Assembly: GCA_019775845.1 (NCBI GenBank)
Contig: JADQAV010000045.1
Location: 1-64,000, forward strand
Length of the DNA: 64,000 nt
Direction: 5' to 3'
Origin: Myrmaecium sp. VS I D KN 1
Lineage: Eukaryota > Ascomycota > Dothideomycetes > Valsariales > Valsariaceae
A model generated the notes under the pieces. It was given only the letters and a program-made list of their open reading frames with translations. It was not told where the DNA came from and did not search any database. Below, piece after piece: positions 10,333-24,431 of this stretch. Position 1 is the first letter of the stretch. Each line of letters begins with the position of its first letter. Made by a program: the position numbers and the translations under genes.

Positions 10333-11480
10333 TGTGATTTCGTTGTGTGGATGGGGTTTGGGGGGTTGGGGTGGATGGATGGATGGGTTGCTGTGTGGGC
10401 GTGGGAGGTTGAGGATGTGGCGATGGCGACGGCTGTGAGAAGGATGATCTCTGTTAATGGATGATGTCGATCGAAGTGGTGGGATAGGCTTTTATCGCTG
10501 TTTCTCGATGTTCCTTCCTAAGCTCGCTTTTGAAGTCGTCGTGAGAGAGGCTAGACGGTATAAAAGACCCCAATATTCAATCGATGCGAGACAGGACAAG
10601 TCGCTTCGTGTAGAGGTCGCCGTGCCGTCGTTTTACTGGAGAACGAAAAGGAAATCCAGAGGTGATTGACGCTGGAGGATATCGAAGAAGCCGCACATCA
10701 TGGATCCGGATGATTGACCTGCTCTTCGCTATAGATACATCGCTCCTCCAGATACATCTTTCAAGATGCCTTCTGCAGTTTGGTCGCCTTGTATCACGGC
10801 CCATGACGACGTCTTTGATCCCAGATATTCAAGGAGCCGTCGGCTTCTGTCCGTCCGATCCGCGATGTCGAGGGCTAGGGAAGCACAACCCTTCGAGAAA
10901 AAAGCAAAAGGGTTCAAAGGGCGGACAAGTGACCCACATGCAAACTTGCAGGCCTAATCTCCTTTATCACGGGCGAAGATTGCTACTAGGAGGCTCATTG
11001 ACGGAAGGGCTCTTTTTGTCCTGCCGGATCAAAACCCACAGATGGAAACAGAGACGGCGATTGTTCGAGGCGCAGCAAGCTGGCGTTGTGCAAACATTTC
11101 TTTACGTCGGCGATTGTTGCTCTACGCGGACGATTTGTACGGGTCGGTATTCTGTCTAGTCAGTCAGTCGAACAAACAAAGGGTTGAAAACTCCAGGCGG
11201 AAAGCCAAGAATGATATGCGAGTATTTGACGGTACACAATTTCCATTTCTGCATTCTTTGTAAGAAAGCTGCGCACGCGCTTTTAGTTGATCCACATCCC
11301 TGACATAAAAATGAAAACGCGGCCGCGGCGGCTACTGCACGGCAACGAGACCAAGATATTTAACACGTGCCGCGTGCAAAGAGAGCGTAAACGTAACCGA
11401 CCGTCGGCGATGTTGATAACTTTTGGCAATAACCGCGCGGAAGCGAGCGAAACGAGCAATAGCTTAGATGCAATCTTCCA
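10333..11480. other. intergenic
   Basis: Promoter of the small Cys-rich gene and 3' region of PCT1. A GGAT tetranucleotide run sits at about 10370-10385. Short frames on the plus strand (e.g. 10662-11159) carry no recognisable motif. Confidence 0.4.
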
Positions 11481-12972
<1,492 letters not shown>

Positions 12973-15900
12973 GGTGATGGATGTGCTGCTGGCGGAGAAG
13001 TATATAAGGGATTGACGGGCGGCAGAGGGTTCGAGAGGGCGAGGATCAAATCTGCATACGTGGATGTCGTTTCAGAAACAAATCACGACAACCCGTGTAT
13101 GGCAGGAGGAGAGGCGCACGTCCGGTGGGCGGACGGCTGGGCGCGCTGCTAAGGGCTTGATGGTAAGGTACTTGGAGTAGTATGGATCACGAGAGGATGA
13201 AGAAGAGGTGATGATGGAGGTAGAAGAAGAGCCTGAAAAGGAAATCGGCTATCAGGGGAAGGTGGTGAACCAAGCGAGGGCAGCGATGGGCGGCCACCAT
13301 GTGCTTGGGGTGAGGGAGGAGTTCCACGATCTCCCGATCCGCCAAGGATCCCTCGACGTCACCAGCCACACATCGTACCACTCTGGACAACTTGACACCG
13401 CCCGTCCCAGAGCTGGGTTTTTGCGTGCCGTACAGATCGTCGCCAGCGTCCCTGCTAGATATTATCTCGCAATTTTCCAAACCTGTTGATGCGACGAGCA
13501 GATTGATGTACTTTGTATAGCGGTCACTCTCCCGCGGAGCTCAACCATCACATTTCTATGGCATTCTCTCAAACTGCCGGTGGATACCTTACCTCTATAG
13601 CTTGCTTCCCATTTCGGCATAAGTTCGTGATTTTCCCCACATCCTCCAACGTTGATATGGAGCGACGTCGAGGTAAACAACGAATCGCTTGTGTTCCCGA
13701 GCAGAGCGTGTGGCACCGGATGGTCGTCAACGACTTCAAGCATCCGAACTCGGAGACGTGTCTTCCACCCAGCTTCCAGGTCAGAACTTCGAGCACGCCC
13801 CATCAGCATCCTCAACATCACCTCAGCATCCGTCTGGACTGTCTCCGGTCGCCAATTTCATCTCTGGTGGTATATGAGCAGTGAGGCTCCAGCCTCACCA
13901 CTCTGCCAGTAGAACGGAAAAGTCGCTCAGCCGGGCGGTCTCAGCAGAGCTTCAACATCCCCAGGCCGTTTTCACATGCTCACTGCCATCCCAAGGAAGT
14001 CATCTCACGACTTCCTAATTCTCCGAGAATATACCTGTGTGACTGAGCCTAACTGCGACCCCGATGATGGCTTTCAGTACTTGTCGTACAAAGATGAAAT
14101 CTGGGATGTCTGCTGGGGAAACTAGTCCGTACGCGAAACAGACAGGCCATACAAAGTAAGGTCAGTTTCTGATCGCTCATATCCAGCCATGATGAGGTTA
14201 TGAGTCGTGTTCTGTAAGCCGTAGTGAGACAAGAAGGTAAGTATCCGTGATTGTTTTTGCAGTTCCAATTTCTTTGAGCAGTTAAAGGGGAAGGATAAAA
14301 GAACCAAACCTTGAACGATATTGACGCGTAGACACGTGAGGAGTTCTGTTAGAGCAGGGACTTCGAAACATGAGACGAATTTAGGGATTATGCATTATAA
14401 CTTCCCTTCAGGACGATTCAGACCTGTCAGGAGGTCTCGGACTGTTGCCAGCGGTTCTTGCGCGCTATGAGAAAGTGATCTCTTGCTAAGCCTTATAATC
14501 TCGGACGGCCTTTCTTAGTAAACACAATTATAGTGGTCGCTGACAGGGAAATTTCGTTGCAAGTCTCAAAGTGAACGATGTGCGATGAATGACGGGCCAG
14601 GTTTTCCGGACGTGATATCAGACAGGAAAGATCGGGTCAGTTGCAGACACCCCGGTCGTTGAAATTGAAGTTTCATGCAATCGGTCCATGCGCTGCCGCT
14701 GCGACATCGATTACCGATACCCATCTTAACCATCTTCGGTAGCACCTCCGGGCGACATCATCCTCAGTCTCTCTGCCTGAGCGGCTTCCGGTGCATAGTG
14801 AGCAAAGTTGCACCCAAGTCGAAGATCAAAATAAGGAAGAAATGTCTGGCTTGCCTCCCAACAAACCTCGTAATCAACAGTGTGGATGGACTGGCGCCTT
14901 GCCTTCTCGCCTCGTTTCCCGTTGCAAGATGCTCCAGCCTGCCTCGTTCAGCTGAGGCAACGCAGATCGAAGAGAACAAAGAAAAGCAACGCTCGATCCG
15001 TTTCCCGCAGCTCTATCAAGACAGCAGATGATCGACGACTCCAGACTGGCATTATCGCCGCCAGGACATGTCGCTAGCTATATCAACGGACCGAATCCGC
15101 TCTGGCCTGCACAGCGGGAAGCTTCAAAGCTTCTCCAATGTCCCGTGGACGGCGCTGAAACCCGGATTCGTGCTGCGAGCCTCCAATCCTCTCATCGGCC
15201 TCAACGCCGTAGCGTATTCACAGCTCCTGTACGTCCCGCCTTCTCAGGGTTTCCGCGCTGCCGAATCCTCCGACCAGGCAGCCTCGCTTTTGTCTTGCGC
15301 TCAGTCAGCCGTGCGTTCTTCGTCACTTTGTCCACCTGAAGCACAGTTCACTCCGTATGCACTTCCGCAAATGGGCCGTCAGATTGTCCCCATCATCCCA
15401 CAGAACCAAACGGACCCAGGTGCCTGGGAGCGAGTAGCAATGGCTCCCGTACGCATGGATCCAGTTGCTCCTCTTTCCGCATCAGATGGATGCTGGCTCC
15501 CGGAGGCAATACAACAAAGCGTGGCCGTAGATGGGCAACGTGCTTGCTCGTGGCTAAACGTATCTACGAAGCACTCGGGGATCATGCCCGCTGCAGACAA
15601 ACACTTCTCCTTTGCGCACCCACGGCATCGGTACACAGCGCAATGATCTCCGCCGCATTTGGTGCGGCTATCCAAACGACTCACTCTTAAAGCTTGCGTC
15701 CGAGGTTTCAACAGGACCGTGGTGGTGCACCTGTCAACGGTATCCGATGCTGATCGCTGCGTCCTGTTGCAGCGCGTTTCGCAGCTGCTATGGCCTCTTC
15801 CGGTCCCTCAGTATCAGCTTCTAACCGATAGCGCTCTGCCGCGCAACGTGGGATTTTCGGTCATTCGCATGCTTCACGCAGTTCCCGGGCCGCTGAGCTA

Positions 15901-17448
15901 GCAACCCCACCGTCTTTGCGGCGACGCTCCAGAGGGGACAGCGGATGGTGTGGTGTGGTGAGGTGAGGAAAAAATAAGCAAGAAAGTGAGGCGGTCGGCA
16001 GGGCAAGCAGGGCATGGCAGCCCGCATCGACATTCCAACCACAAGGCAAGGCGCAAAAGCCAAGCGGATCACCGGCCAATGCGACTCAATCTCGCTTGTT
16101 TGAGATCCAGGAACGGGCTGCGGCTGCGCTCGATTGGCCGCTCTGGCTTTTCCGTCCCTTCGCTCCCACCCTCGCCATCCGACCCGACTGCAACCAGCCT
16201 TGACTCAACCCAGCCGTACTGCAGTTGTTACTTTCCCTCGACTCTCAAGAGCCTTGCGCACCAACTACTCACCACGACCGATCCATGTGAGGCGGTGAGT
16301 GTCAACGGACAGCAGTGAGTACGGTGATGTACGTACCTGCACCTCACTGCAGCGTCTTGCACCTTCACCCGCTGTGTCCGATCCGTAACCTGGCCGTCCG
16401 TTCCACAAGGCTTCGACACGGTAAAAGAGATTTGCTCCCTTTGATGTCAACATCCGCGTCTCCGCCACCATCTCACCACAACTGATAATCAAAAGATCGA
16501 GATGACGGCGACGCGCCGTCTGCGCCTCCGATCCATCTAACATCTCAGAAGGGGTTCGAGCCGTGGCAGCGCATGGACGCGGTCCTGTTGCCCCAGATTT
16601 CGTTCGCGGGTCTCATAAATGCATGTGCCCGCGACTCGTCAGCCATTGCTTTCCATTCATCGAGGAACAGGATCAAGGGAAGGTACGTGATGCGATAGAA
16701 GACATCTGCTGCTTTATCGCGGCTCCGTCGTTCCTTTCTTCTTCACTACTACGCCCTTCCACCTACCCGCACCGCCTTTCCACCTTTCCCGGTTGCAATC
16801 AGCCCGCACCCCTCTTTGTACGCACTTCCGCAAACGACAATTACCACACGGCTCCTTCACCTTTTAAAGTCTCTGTTCGATACCTTGTCTTGTCCTCCGT
16901 GTGATATGTATGCAGGACATGCGCTTAAGGACATGCCATACCTGACCGTCCTAGACACACCGACACGCTGCAATCACACGTGAAGCTATAGGCTTTACCA
17001 CGGCACGCACGAAGCGTCCCAGGACCGCAAGCTCTTGTTATCCGTCCGCACCTCTCTCGCTGTCTGACTCGAAGCGGGACGAGTCTCGACGAGCGAGTTT
17101 GCTACGGTTCATGCACCTATCCGTTCGCTCCAGTCAAACAGTCCAATACGCAGACCTCCTTTACTCGGCTTGTGCATCGACAAACCACGATATCACTCAC
17201 ATCGCACCAGCCTAGTTAACCTTCGCTGTCCGTTCGCCCCTTGTGAACCGCCATTCCTGTCTGCGCAACATTGAACACTTCGCAGTGTACCCTTGCCCTT
17301 GGTGCTTGGCACATATTAATCGATACCGGCACGCTCGCGTTTCCCGCATCAGTGGATCAATACATTCCTCGATCTGTTGGCCTGGCCTCGCTTCTTCTCT
17401 TATATTCGGAAACGCCCAAGCGCTCGGTCGCTTCTTTCATATTGTCCA
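12973..17448. other. long gene-poor stretch (about 4.5 kb)
   Basis: No frame with a recognisable domain on either strand. The longest open frame (15068-15646 plus, 192 aa) has a mixed Ser/Ala/Pro composition and no motif and is judged chance. From about 16300 the DNA may be 5' leader and promoter of the TCP11 gene. I see no tRNA, repeat or mobile element. Confidence 0.4.
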
Positions 17449-19772
17449 ATGTGTCAGCTAAACGATCGCCGACCGGAGCGGCAGAACCAAGACGGTCCTC
17501 CCCAGATGAGGTCGAGAACTGGAAATGCCCATGGGGGTGTTTCTTCTCAATATGATACGTCCGATCCAGCATCGGTTCGACTGATCCCAGGGAACTCCCC
17601 GCCGCTGGATGCGACGGCGGACTTAAATCAGACCATCAAAGAGATGTACCGCACGCATGGTACACTACGTCGACGCAACCGGGAAAAGACTGGATGCAGC
17701 AGGCAGAAAGCAAGTTTAAGAGGGGTCGATGACGTGGGAAGGCTATGTTGCCATTCGCATCATCATCGAGGATCCTCACTTTCCGGGGACGAAGATGTCA
17801 ACGAAGAACTTCATCAATACATCAGGAGAGAGCTCGGCCCGCAGATGGCGAACAGCTTTGCCTTTGCCAACATTGACCCGCCCATAACAAAAAAATCGCT
17901 TAGCGAACTGGATGTCAACACAATCCTCGCTAATGCCAAACTAAGGCACGATGTTAACTTTGATCGAGAGCTGCATTTTCGTCCTAACTTGGACGGTGAC
18001 AAGGGCAGGAGGAAGATCCGGGAGGCTGAAGACTACTGGATGGCCTTGCGAGCCGAACTTGAGCTGTATCAACTGCTGTTCCATGGAAGAGATCCAAACG
18101 CTGCGGCGAAATTCTCATCTTGGCCTCGGCCCATAGATGCATGCAAGAGGAGGGTCCCAGTCATTTTTGAGACCATCAAGGGGATACTGAAGGATTTAGT
18201 GCCAGCAAGGGATCAGCCTAGGGTCGAGGAGCAGCTGGATCTACCGGTTTTGATGCAGCAGATTGAAAAGGGCGTGTGCGATCTCGTCAAGCTGTCACAG
18301 TGGCTGTCTCAGCTCTTGAAAGAGCACTGTGCCCCAATGCGGGATGTGTGGGTTGACAAGATGGTGGAGCAGACGCAGATCGGGATGGAGAATTCAAATT
18401 CGGAGTCTGTTGTCGCTGCGTTGAGAGAGCTGCTCGGAATCTTGGAGGCGATGAAATTGGTAAGTTACAAGTTTCACGTCCAACCTTCCCTCTTATTCAT
18501 CGTGGGTGTATACTAATATGAACCTAGGATGTGGCGAACCATCAAATAAGAAACGTTCGGGCTATTCTCATTGAGAGCACGATTGAGTTTGAGCGCGAAT
18601 ACCACTTGGGTCGCATCGCTCGCAAGCGCTTGAATGTAGATCACGCCAGGCAGTGGTTCCTCAGGGAAGCGCAGATAGCCTCGGGAGCAGAAATTATCCA
18701 ATCACCCGGCGGAAACAGCGATCCGCAACTCGAAGTCCTCGTGAAGGGGATCATGCGCATTCTTTTCGCCTTTTACAGATCCTCTAAAGACACCTTCCCG
18801 GAAACCTTCAACCTCGACCTTGACCGCCTGGTCAGCCTAAAGATAGAGCTCCTTGACGAAATCTATGTCGATATGTGTTTGAAGGTGTTTGGGATGCTGC
18901 TAGGTCGTTTAGGTTACGCAGGTTCCCCCAGGCCCTCTGCTTACCAGTTCCTTTCACAGTCCCTGCTGGCGATTACTCTCGAACGGGCTACGAACGGTCC
19001 ACGGCAGTGGATACAAAACTTCCCTAACATTGCTGGCGAGATCTCTCGACAGGCACTCCATATCTGCGGCCGACCTGATACATACGATCCGGAGTCAGTA
19101 CGATGGGTTGAGGAACAGCTTTATTACGGACTCTTCACTCCTTATTGCGGCCTGTTTCGGATGTCCGCGATCAACCTGAGCAGCATCATGACTTCCAAGG
19201 TCTTGAAACTTGTCCAGCACTTCCGGCGCGCAACTCCTGGTGACATACACAATGCGCTTGTCGTCAATTATCATGCACTATCGCCAAGTTTCACTATTTC
19301 GCAGCATTCGCTCGACCCTTCCATGTGCCATCCTCGCGGCAAACATCTCGATGATATAATACGTCGCATCTCCCACATTGCTATACTACATTGGCAATCG
19401 TGGAGTCCAATATACAATGATGAGCAAACTAATGCTCACACGATAGACACGAGGTCTGACGACGAGGTGCCTACCGCGCCTACTACCCCCGAGTTTGTAG
19501 CGCACAGCTCGAACCTGTCGATGAGTGCGGATAGCAGCACCGCATTGTCTCTGCCACCTTCAGCCCCAACCCCCCCTCAAAGCAACAGAACACAGCCTCC
19601 CACACCTGAAGCTATTGACGGCTCTGTTCGGCGACCGGCTACAGCTCCACCGAGGTCGTCCCTTGCGAGTTCTCCGGCGGAAATGCAAAATGGAACGGAC
19701 TCGACGACGGACTCTACTGCAGCAACTGGAGAGCAGCCGCAGTCTAGAACTGAGGAGCTTAGCCAACGGTGA
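17449..19772 (+). CDS. TCP11/SOK1-family protein
   Basis: Two exons, 17449-18459 and 18528-19772, joined in phase 0 across a 68-nt intron (GTAAGT, TACTAAT, CCTAG) give about 751 aa. Yeast Sok1, of this family, is a high-copy suppressor of protein kinase A loss, so a link to cAMP signalling is plausible. Family marks are LSELDVNTILANAKLRHDVNF followed by HFRPNLDGDKGRRK, the long helical Tcp11 domain, and the spliced LDVANHQIRNVR...FEREYH motif across the intron. The first 140 residues and the last 110 (Pro/Ser/Thr-rich) look disordered. The start is the first in-frame ATG; a later ATG at 17506 is possible, and an upstream coding exon cannot be excluded. Family sure, start uncertain. Confidence 0.85.
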
Positions 19773-21583
19773 TATCAACTACATCGACAGTATCATATAC
19801 GGCACTGCCTCTGCGCCTAGTAACTCTGCGAAGCACACCACAGCAGACATTGGTCATTGTCCCAAGAGACTTGGGACGTTTGCCATCAGCTCTACTCATA
19901 TTACCTTGACACTCTTCTCCCACCACCGCCCCCCTCAGCGTGGACATCCCCACCCACCTCTCAAACATATCATTTCCTACTAAACGTCTCAACGTATCGA
20001 CGCTACTAGTCGCCAGAGAACACAGTTCCTGAAAGATCCTCTTCTCCTTTTCCCCATCGTTTCTTGCGAATTCCATGTTCAGCCGGCAGATTGCATACCC
20101 CGGCGCATTCTTTTCCCTTGTTTTCTCTTTTCTCCTCCACCGTCTCACCGGAGATAAATGACGCCTTCCGGCGTTTATCATATTGCCATCGCGCTTTATC
20201 TTTTCCTATGATTTTTTCTCTTCACTTTTGTTCTGAGGGTCCATGCCAACCCTGGTAATGATATGGGCTTGGTTTGACAATACGAAGGGGCGAGCATACG
20301 TGCATGGTTTTCTCTTTGTTTCTTTCTCTTCTTCTGGTCCCTCTTCTCCTTTCCCAGCTTACGCTTTTTCTCTTTTTAGCAGCTATCACTCTCTGTTGTG
20401 ATCCCGACTCCTCAAGTCCGAAAATTAAGAAAGTGATGTTGCTGTCATGGTTTATCGTTTAAGCCTGAGTAAGGGAGTTGCCCTCTTATTTGTGCTTTGG
20501 TTCGCGCTTCTAGCTTTCTGTTTGTCATGTCGTTAAGCTTCTAACCTGTTTCCGCGATGGGCAACGCTGTGGCGCTAGGGGAATCACGTTTTCCTTCGCC
20601 TTGCTAGCCTCTTTGTTACTGTCAACCTTTCAAGCTTACCGCACGAAACACTCCGTTTCCTATAGAGACGATAACAGGGAGTGCGCGTACGATACGGCGC
20701 AACACCTCACCAGCATTTCTCTGTATAAGCAAAGAATGCAGTTCCAGGCGGTCGGTGTCAGAGGAACCGGGATAGAGGAGCCAGATCAATTTCTCACACA
20801 CAGTGTCTGTGTGTCTCGTTGTCTCTCGTTACATCCGACGTCTTCCCCGTTCCTCTTCTCGGGGTACACACCTGCATCGGGCCTCCTCGTCCCATTAAAT
20901 ATCCCATCGCTGATTTGCTTCCACGTTTTTTCCGATTGCCGCAGATTCGAATCAACGTGAGGCGGGATTGCAAAAGCGGTGGTGGTGTTGATGATTGGGG
21001 TCACACAGTGTGTTCTTTGGAATGTCTGCCTGTTATGCGGCGCAACCTGTCGGGTAGGACGGGCGGTAAAAGAGCTTCATCGAATCAATTTATATTGCAG
21101 CCTTACAGGAACAAAGGTCTAGAGTCGCAGCCTTGTAGTCAATTTGACGCCTAAGGCATCGATCGGGTTGATTCTCCTCCGGGTTTGACAGCGCTCGGGC
21201 CGGCCTGCCTCGGCGGGGCAATCGGATGGAACCTCCCGCCCGGGCGACTCCACTGTCGTGCTCGGAACCCGCCAAGCCATTTCCGCCCAAAGCTCACCAC
21301 CACCCGTCATCGTATACCGGACATTAGATCGGTAACAGACGTGCGGCTCAGGCCTTCTTGGGCATCTTGCACTCCTTTTCGGGATTCCTTCAGACGGCCC
21401 TTCTGTGCCTTTTCCTCTTGATTATCTTACTTTTCTACTGCTCCTCCGCAATCACAGTTCCCGGAGCTTGTTTGGCGTGAATTGGACGGTGCAGTACACC
21501 TATTGCACAGGCTGCCTCACGCCTGATCCATTCTATCTGGACCACTCCTGCGACATTCGATTGTCGCGGCCGACTCCTTCACT
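19773..21583. other. intergenic
   Basis: 3' region of the TCP11 gene, then the LST8 promoter. T-rich and pyrimidine-rich tracts at 20100-20420. No supported gene, RNA or repeat. Confidence 0.4.
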
Positions 21584-22807
21584 ATGAGTGTCATTCTGTG
21601 TACTGGTACGTGTATAAGGTCTCCGTTGGCAAGGTGCCTGCTAACTCGAGTCTAATAGCTGGTTACGACCATACCATCCGGTGAGACTCACCCACGAGCT
21701 TTATATGCCTCATAACACATGTGACGCCGAGTCAATGGGTCTATTGTACATCGCACGAGGGCACATCGAATCTAACGTGAATATATGGAAAGGTTTTGGG
21801 AGGCTCTCTCTGGCATCTGTTCACGAACGATTCCCCACCCCGATTCGCAGGTCAACCGCCTCTGCATATCTCCCGACAAGCGCTTCCTCGCCGCTGCCGG
21901 CCACCATACCGTCAAGCTCTATGACATCAAATCCACAAACCCGAACCCGGTCTTGACATTCGAAGGCCACAGCAATAACATCACCGGCGTTGCGTTCCAC
22001 TGCGAAGGGAAATGGATGGTGACTAGCTCCGAGGATGGAACGGTCAAGATCTGGGATGTGAGGTCCGGTACCATACAGCGAAACTACAGCCATGGTGTGC
22101 CAGTGAATGACGTGGTGATTCATCCCAACCAAGGGGAGCTTATCAGCTGCGACCGCGGAGGCAACGTTCGGATGTGGGATCTCAGTGAGAACAAATGCTC
22201 TCACCAGCTAGTTCCAGAGGACGACGTTTCAATTGCCAGCGTTACAGTAGCTAGTGACGGCTCGATGCTCTGTGCGGGAAACAACGCTGTGAGTCCTATT
22301 CTTCTTTTAGACCTTCGCCGCTCCACCTAACATGGTTCGCAGGGTAATGTCTACGTCTGGCGCATGGTACAAGCCCGCGACACCACCACCCTCGTTCCCG
22401 TCTGCAAGTTCCAAGCCCATCAAACCTACATCACCCGCGTCCTTCTATCACCGGACGTCCGCCATCTTGCCACCTGCTCCGCCGACCACACCGCCCGCAT
22501 TTGGTCGGTGGACCCCAAATTGACACCGGGCCTTCCGAATCCCAGCCAAGTCAACGGCCAAGATCCCAACAACCCCGGCAAAGAAAGAGACCCCAACGCC
22601 TTTCCACTCGAGACCACGCTGCAGGGTCACCAGCGGTGGGTGTGGGATTGCGCGTTCTCGGCCGACAGCGCGTACCTAGTCACGGCGTGCTCAGACCACT
22701 ACGCCCGCTTGTGGGAGCTGCAGAGCCAGCAGATCATCCGCCAGTACAATGGCCATCATCGCGGTGCGGTGTGTGTCGCCCTGAATGACACTGCCGTCGG
22801 CTCCTAG
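21584..22807 (+). CDS. LST8: LST8, WD40 subunit of TORC1 and TORC2
   Basis: Four exons: 21584-21605, 21659-21680, 21793-22288 and 22343-22807; 334 aa. The first two exons are only 22 nt each. Together they read MSVILCT/AGYDHTI/RFWEALSG, the hallmark N-terminus of Lst8. Intron 2 uses an AAAG acceptor preceded by a CTAAC branch point; introns 1 and 3 have ordinary borders. Seven WD40 repeats fill the chain (VKLYDIKS, VKIWDVRSG, VRMWDLSEN, VYVWRMV, ARIWSVD, ARLWELQ), as expected for a beta-propeller that binds the TOR kinase domain. A loop of about 30 residues rich in Pro/Asn (near NPSQVNGQ) lies between repeats 6 and 7. The C-terminal HRGAVCVALND is the usual family end. Identification firm. 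Confidence 0.95.
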
Positions 22808-23241
22808 TGTTGGGTAATTGGAGACTGGTGCGACTTGAAGTGAAGTGGATGCCTTTTTGGAGTTGTTTGGCGTTTGAAGGGCTTGCGATGGCTTACGGCT
22901 TCTGGGGCGATTTTTCATCTGGCACAATATTGGAATGAGGCGCAACTTTTGAAGTGAGCAGCGTGGGCGGAGATCAAAATCTTGAAGATACCCGCACGGA
23001 TACCCCTTTTTGGGCTTCTCTTCGACACTTATTGGCGACAGGCGCTTACAACCTGGTGGGAGCTCTTGAAAGCTTCAAATCAAATTGGATGACTTGCTTT
23101 GCTCGCTATTGTTTCTGTCTCAGTATCTGTTCTTGATGACCAAGCCAGAAGAAAAGCCAACGACTCTCAACATACGCTACTTGCAGTATAGCCCTGTGAT
23201 GGATCGCGGTGCCAAAAAGACATCAAAAAGCAAAAACAAAA
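22808..23241. other. intergenic between LST8 and a 5S rRNA gene
   Basis: No gene seen. An A/C-rich run with several short A tracts (about 23220-23240) lies just beyond the end of the minus-strand 5S gene and acts as its T-rich terminator when read on the minus strand. Confidence 0.4.
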
Positions 23242-23360
23242 ACATACAGCAGCAGGGATTCGCTAATGGTCACCCACTTAACTACTAATCTGCCGGTAGG
23301 TTGCTTAACTTTGGAAGAGCGGACGGGGTTCCGTGTTCTCAACCTCCTATGGCCGTATGT
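23242..23360 (-). rRNA. 5S ribosomal RNA gene, copy B
   Basis: 119 nt on the minus strand beginning ACATACGGCC and ending TGCTGTATGT. The ends pair as helix I (nine pairs including one G-U). The internal Pol III control region is present: AAGTGGGTGACC followed by GAATCCCTGCTG, as in other ascomycete 5S genes. A TTTTT run follows directly and would stop Pol III. Compared with the copy at 52267-52385 it differs at five positions; helix II here pairs GGTTG with CAACC by Watson-Crick pairs only. Dispersed single 5S genes are normal in Pezizomycotina. Confidence 0.93.
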
Positions 23361-23567
23361 GCTTAAATTCCAGCATAAGATGGTACATAGCTGCTGGCAT
23401 TGTTGAGCGGGTAGGGATCTCCAGGAACGATGCCTCCTTGCGGACCTCCGAGGGACAACCTCAAGAAAAAGTTCCCTGCCCCGCAATGTCCTGAGGATTT
23501 CCCCCCGCCCAAAAAAGGCCCCCCCCACCACCTCCCACATTCCTACACCCACACCCATACCCACACC

Positions 23568-24431
23568 ATGACACACAGCAGCGACTCGGAGCCGGACCCG
23601 CTCGGGTTCGCGGAGGACCTCGTGCAGCTGCCCGAGTACAAGGCGGCAGGGGTGTCGAGCGTGGACTTCGACGGGCTGCTGGCGGCGGCGGCGGGGCCGC
23701 TCCAGCTGGCCGAGGACCTGAAGGAGGGCTGCGGCGGCCAGCTCTGGCCGGCGGGCATGGTGCTGGCCAAGTACATGCTCCGCCGACACCGGGACGACCT
23801 GGTGGGGAAGACAATGTTTGTACGCTCTGTTTGCGGAGATTCCCCTGAGGAAAGGAGCGGGATGCTGACGGATGGTGGGAAATAGCGTTGAACTGGGTGC
23901 TGGAGGTGGGCTTGTTGGGTGAGTTGGGCTTCTGTTCACGTATCTGTCGGTCGAGGAGAGAGAGAGAGAGAGAGAGAGCGTGCTAACACCAGGTTTGCAT
24001 GCAGCCTCGCCGTCGCCCGCGGCTGCGCCGTCACCCCGCCGCTCTGGATCACCGACCAGCAACCGATGCTGGCCCTCATGCGACAGAACATCGAGCTCAA
24101 CGGGCTCCCCGACACCGTCGCCGCCGCCGTCTACGACTGGGGCGCGCCCACGCCGCCCGAGCTGCCCGCCCACCCGGACGTCATCCTCGCCGCCGACTGC
24201 GTCTACTTCGAGCCCGCCTTCCCGCTCCTGCAGCGCACGCTGCTCGACCTCATCGGCGAGAACACCGTCTGCTACTTCTGCTTCAAGCGCCGTCGCCGGG
24301 CCGACTTGCAGTTTATGAAGGCGGCTCGGAAGCTGTTCGACGTGCGGGAGGTGGAGGACGATCCGGACCGGGAGGTGTGGTCGCGGGAGAAGCTGTTCCT
24401 TTATCGGATCACGAAGAAGAAGACGGCATGA
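23568..24431 (+). CDS. EFM6: protein-lysine methyltransferase EFM6 (eEF1A)
   Basis: SAM-dependent seven-beta-strand methyltransferase (Methyltransf_16). Yeast Efm6 methylates a lysine of translation elongation factor 1A in the cytosol. Three exons, 23568-23815, 23886-23918 and 24005-24431, give 235 aa. Exon 1 ends at AT before an unusual GTTTGT donor; this is the only choice that yields GKT-IVELGAGGG in frame. Exon 2 is 33 nt. Motifs: QLWPAGMVLAKY, the SAM-binding VELGAGGGL at about 84-92, WITDQQPML (acidic loop II), and AADCVYFEPAFPLL followed by CYFCFKRRRRADLQF, which is diagnostic for this subfamily. Intron 2 contains a GA microsatellite and a GCTAAC branch. An upstream in-frame start at 23430 would add a Pro/His-rich leader and is not favoured. 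Confidence 0.9.
23956..23978 (+). repeat. (GA)n microsatellite in EFM6 intron 2
   Basis: About eleven GA dinucleotides between the donor and the branch point of the intron; polymorphic length would alter intron size only. Confidence 0.9.

Noticed and set aside
15068-15646. 192-codon plus-strand frame
   Set aside because: No domain, no splice partners, and overlapping frames on both strands of similar quality.
16540-16580. GGGTTCGAGCC resembling a tRNA B box
   Set aside because: Flanking bases do not form a T-arm or acceptor stem, and no A box lies upstream.
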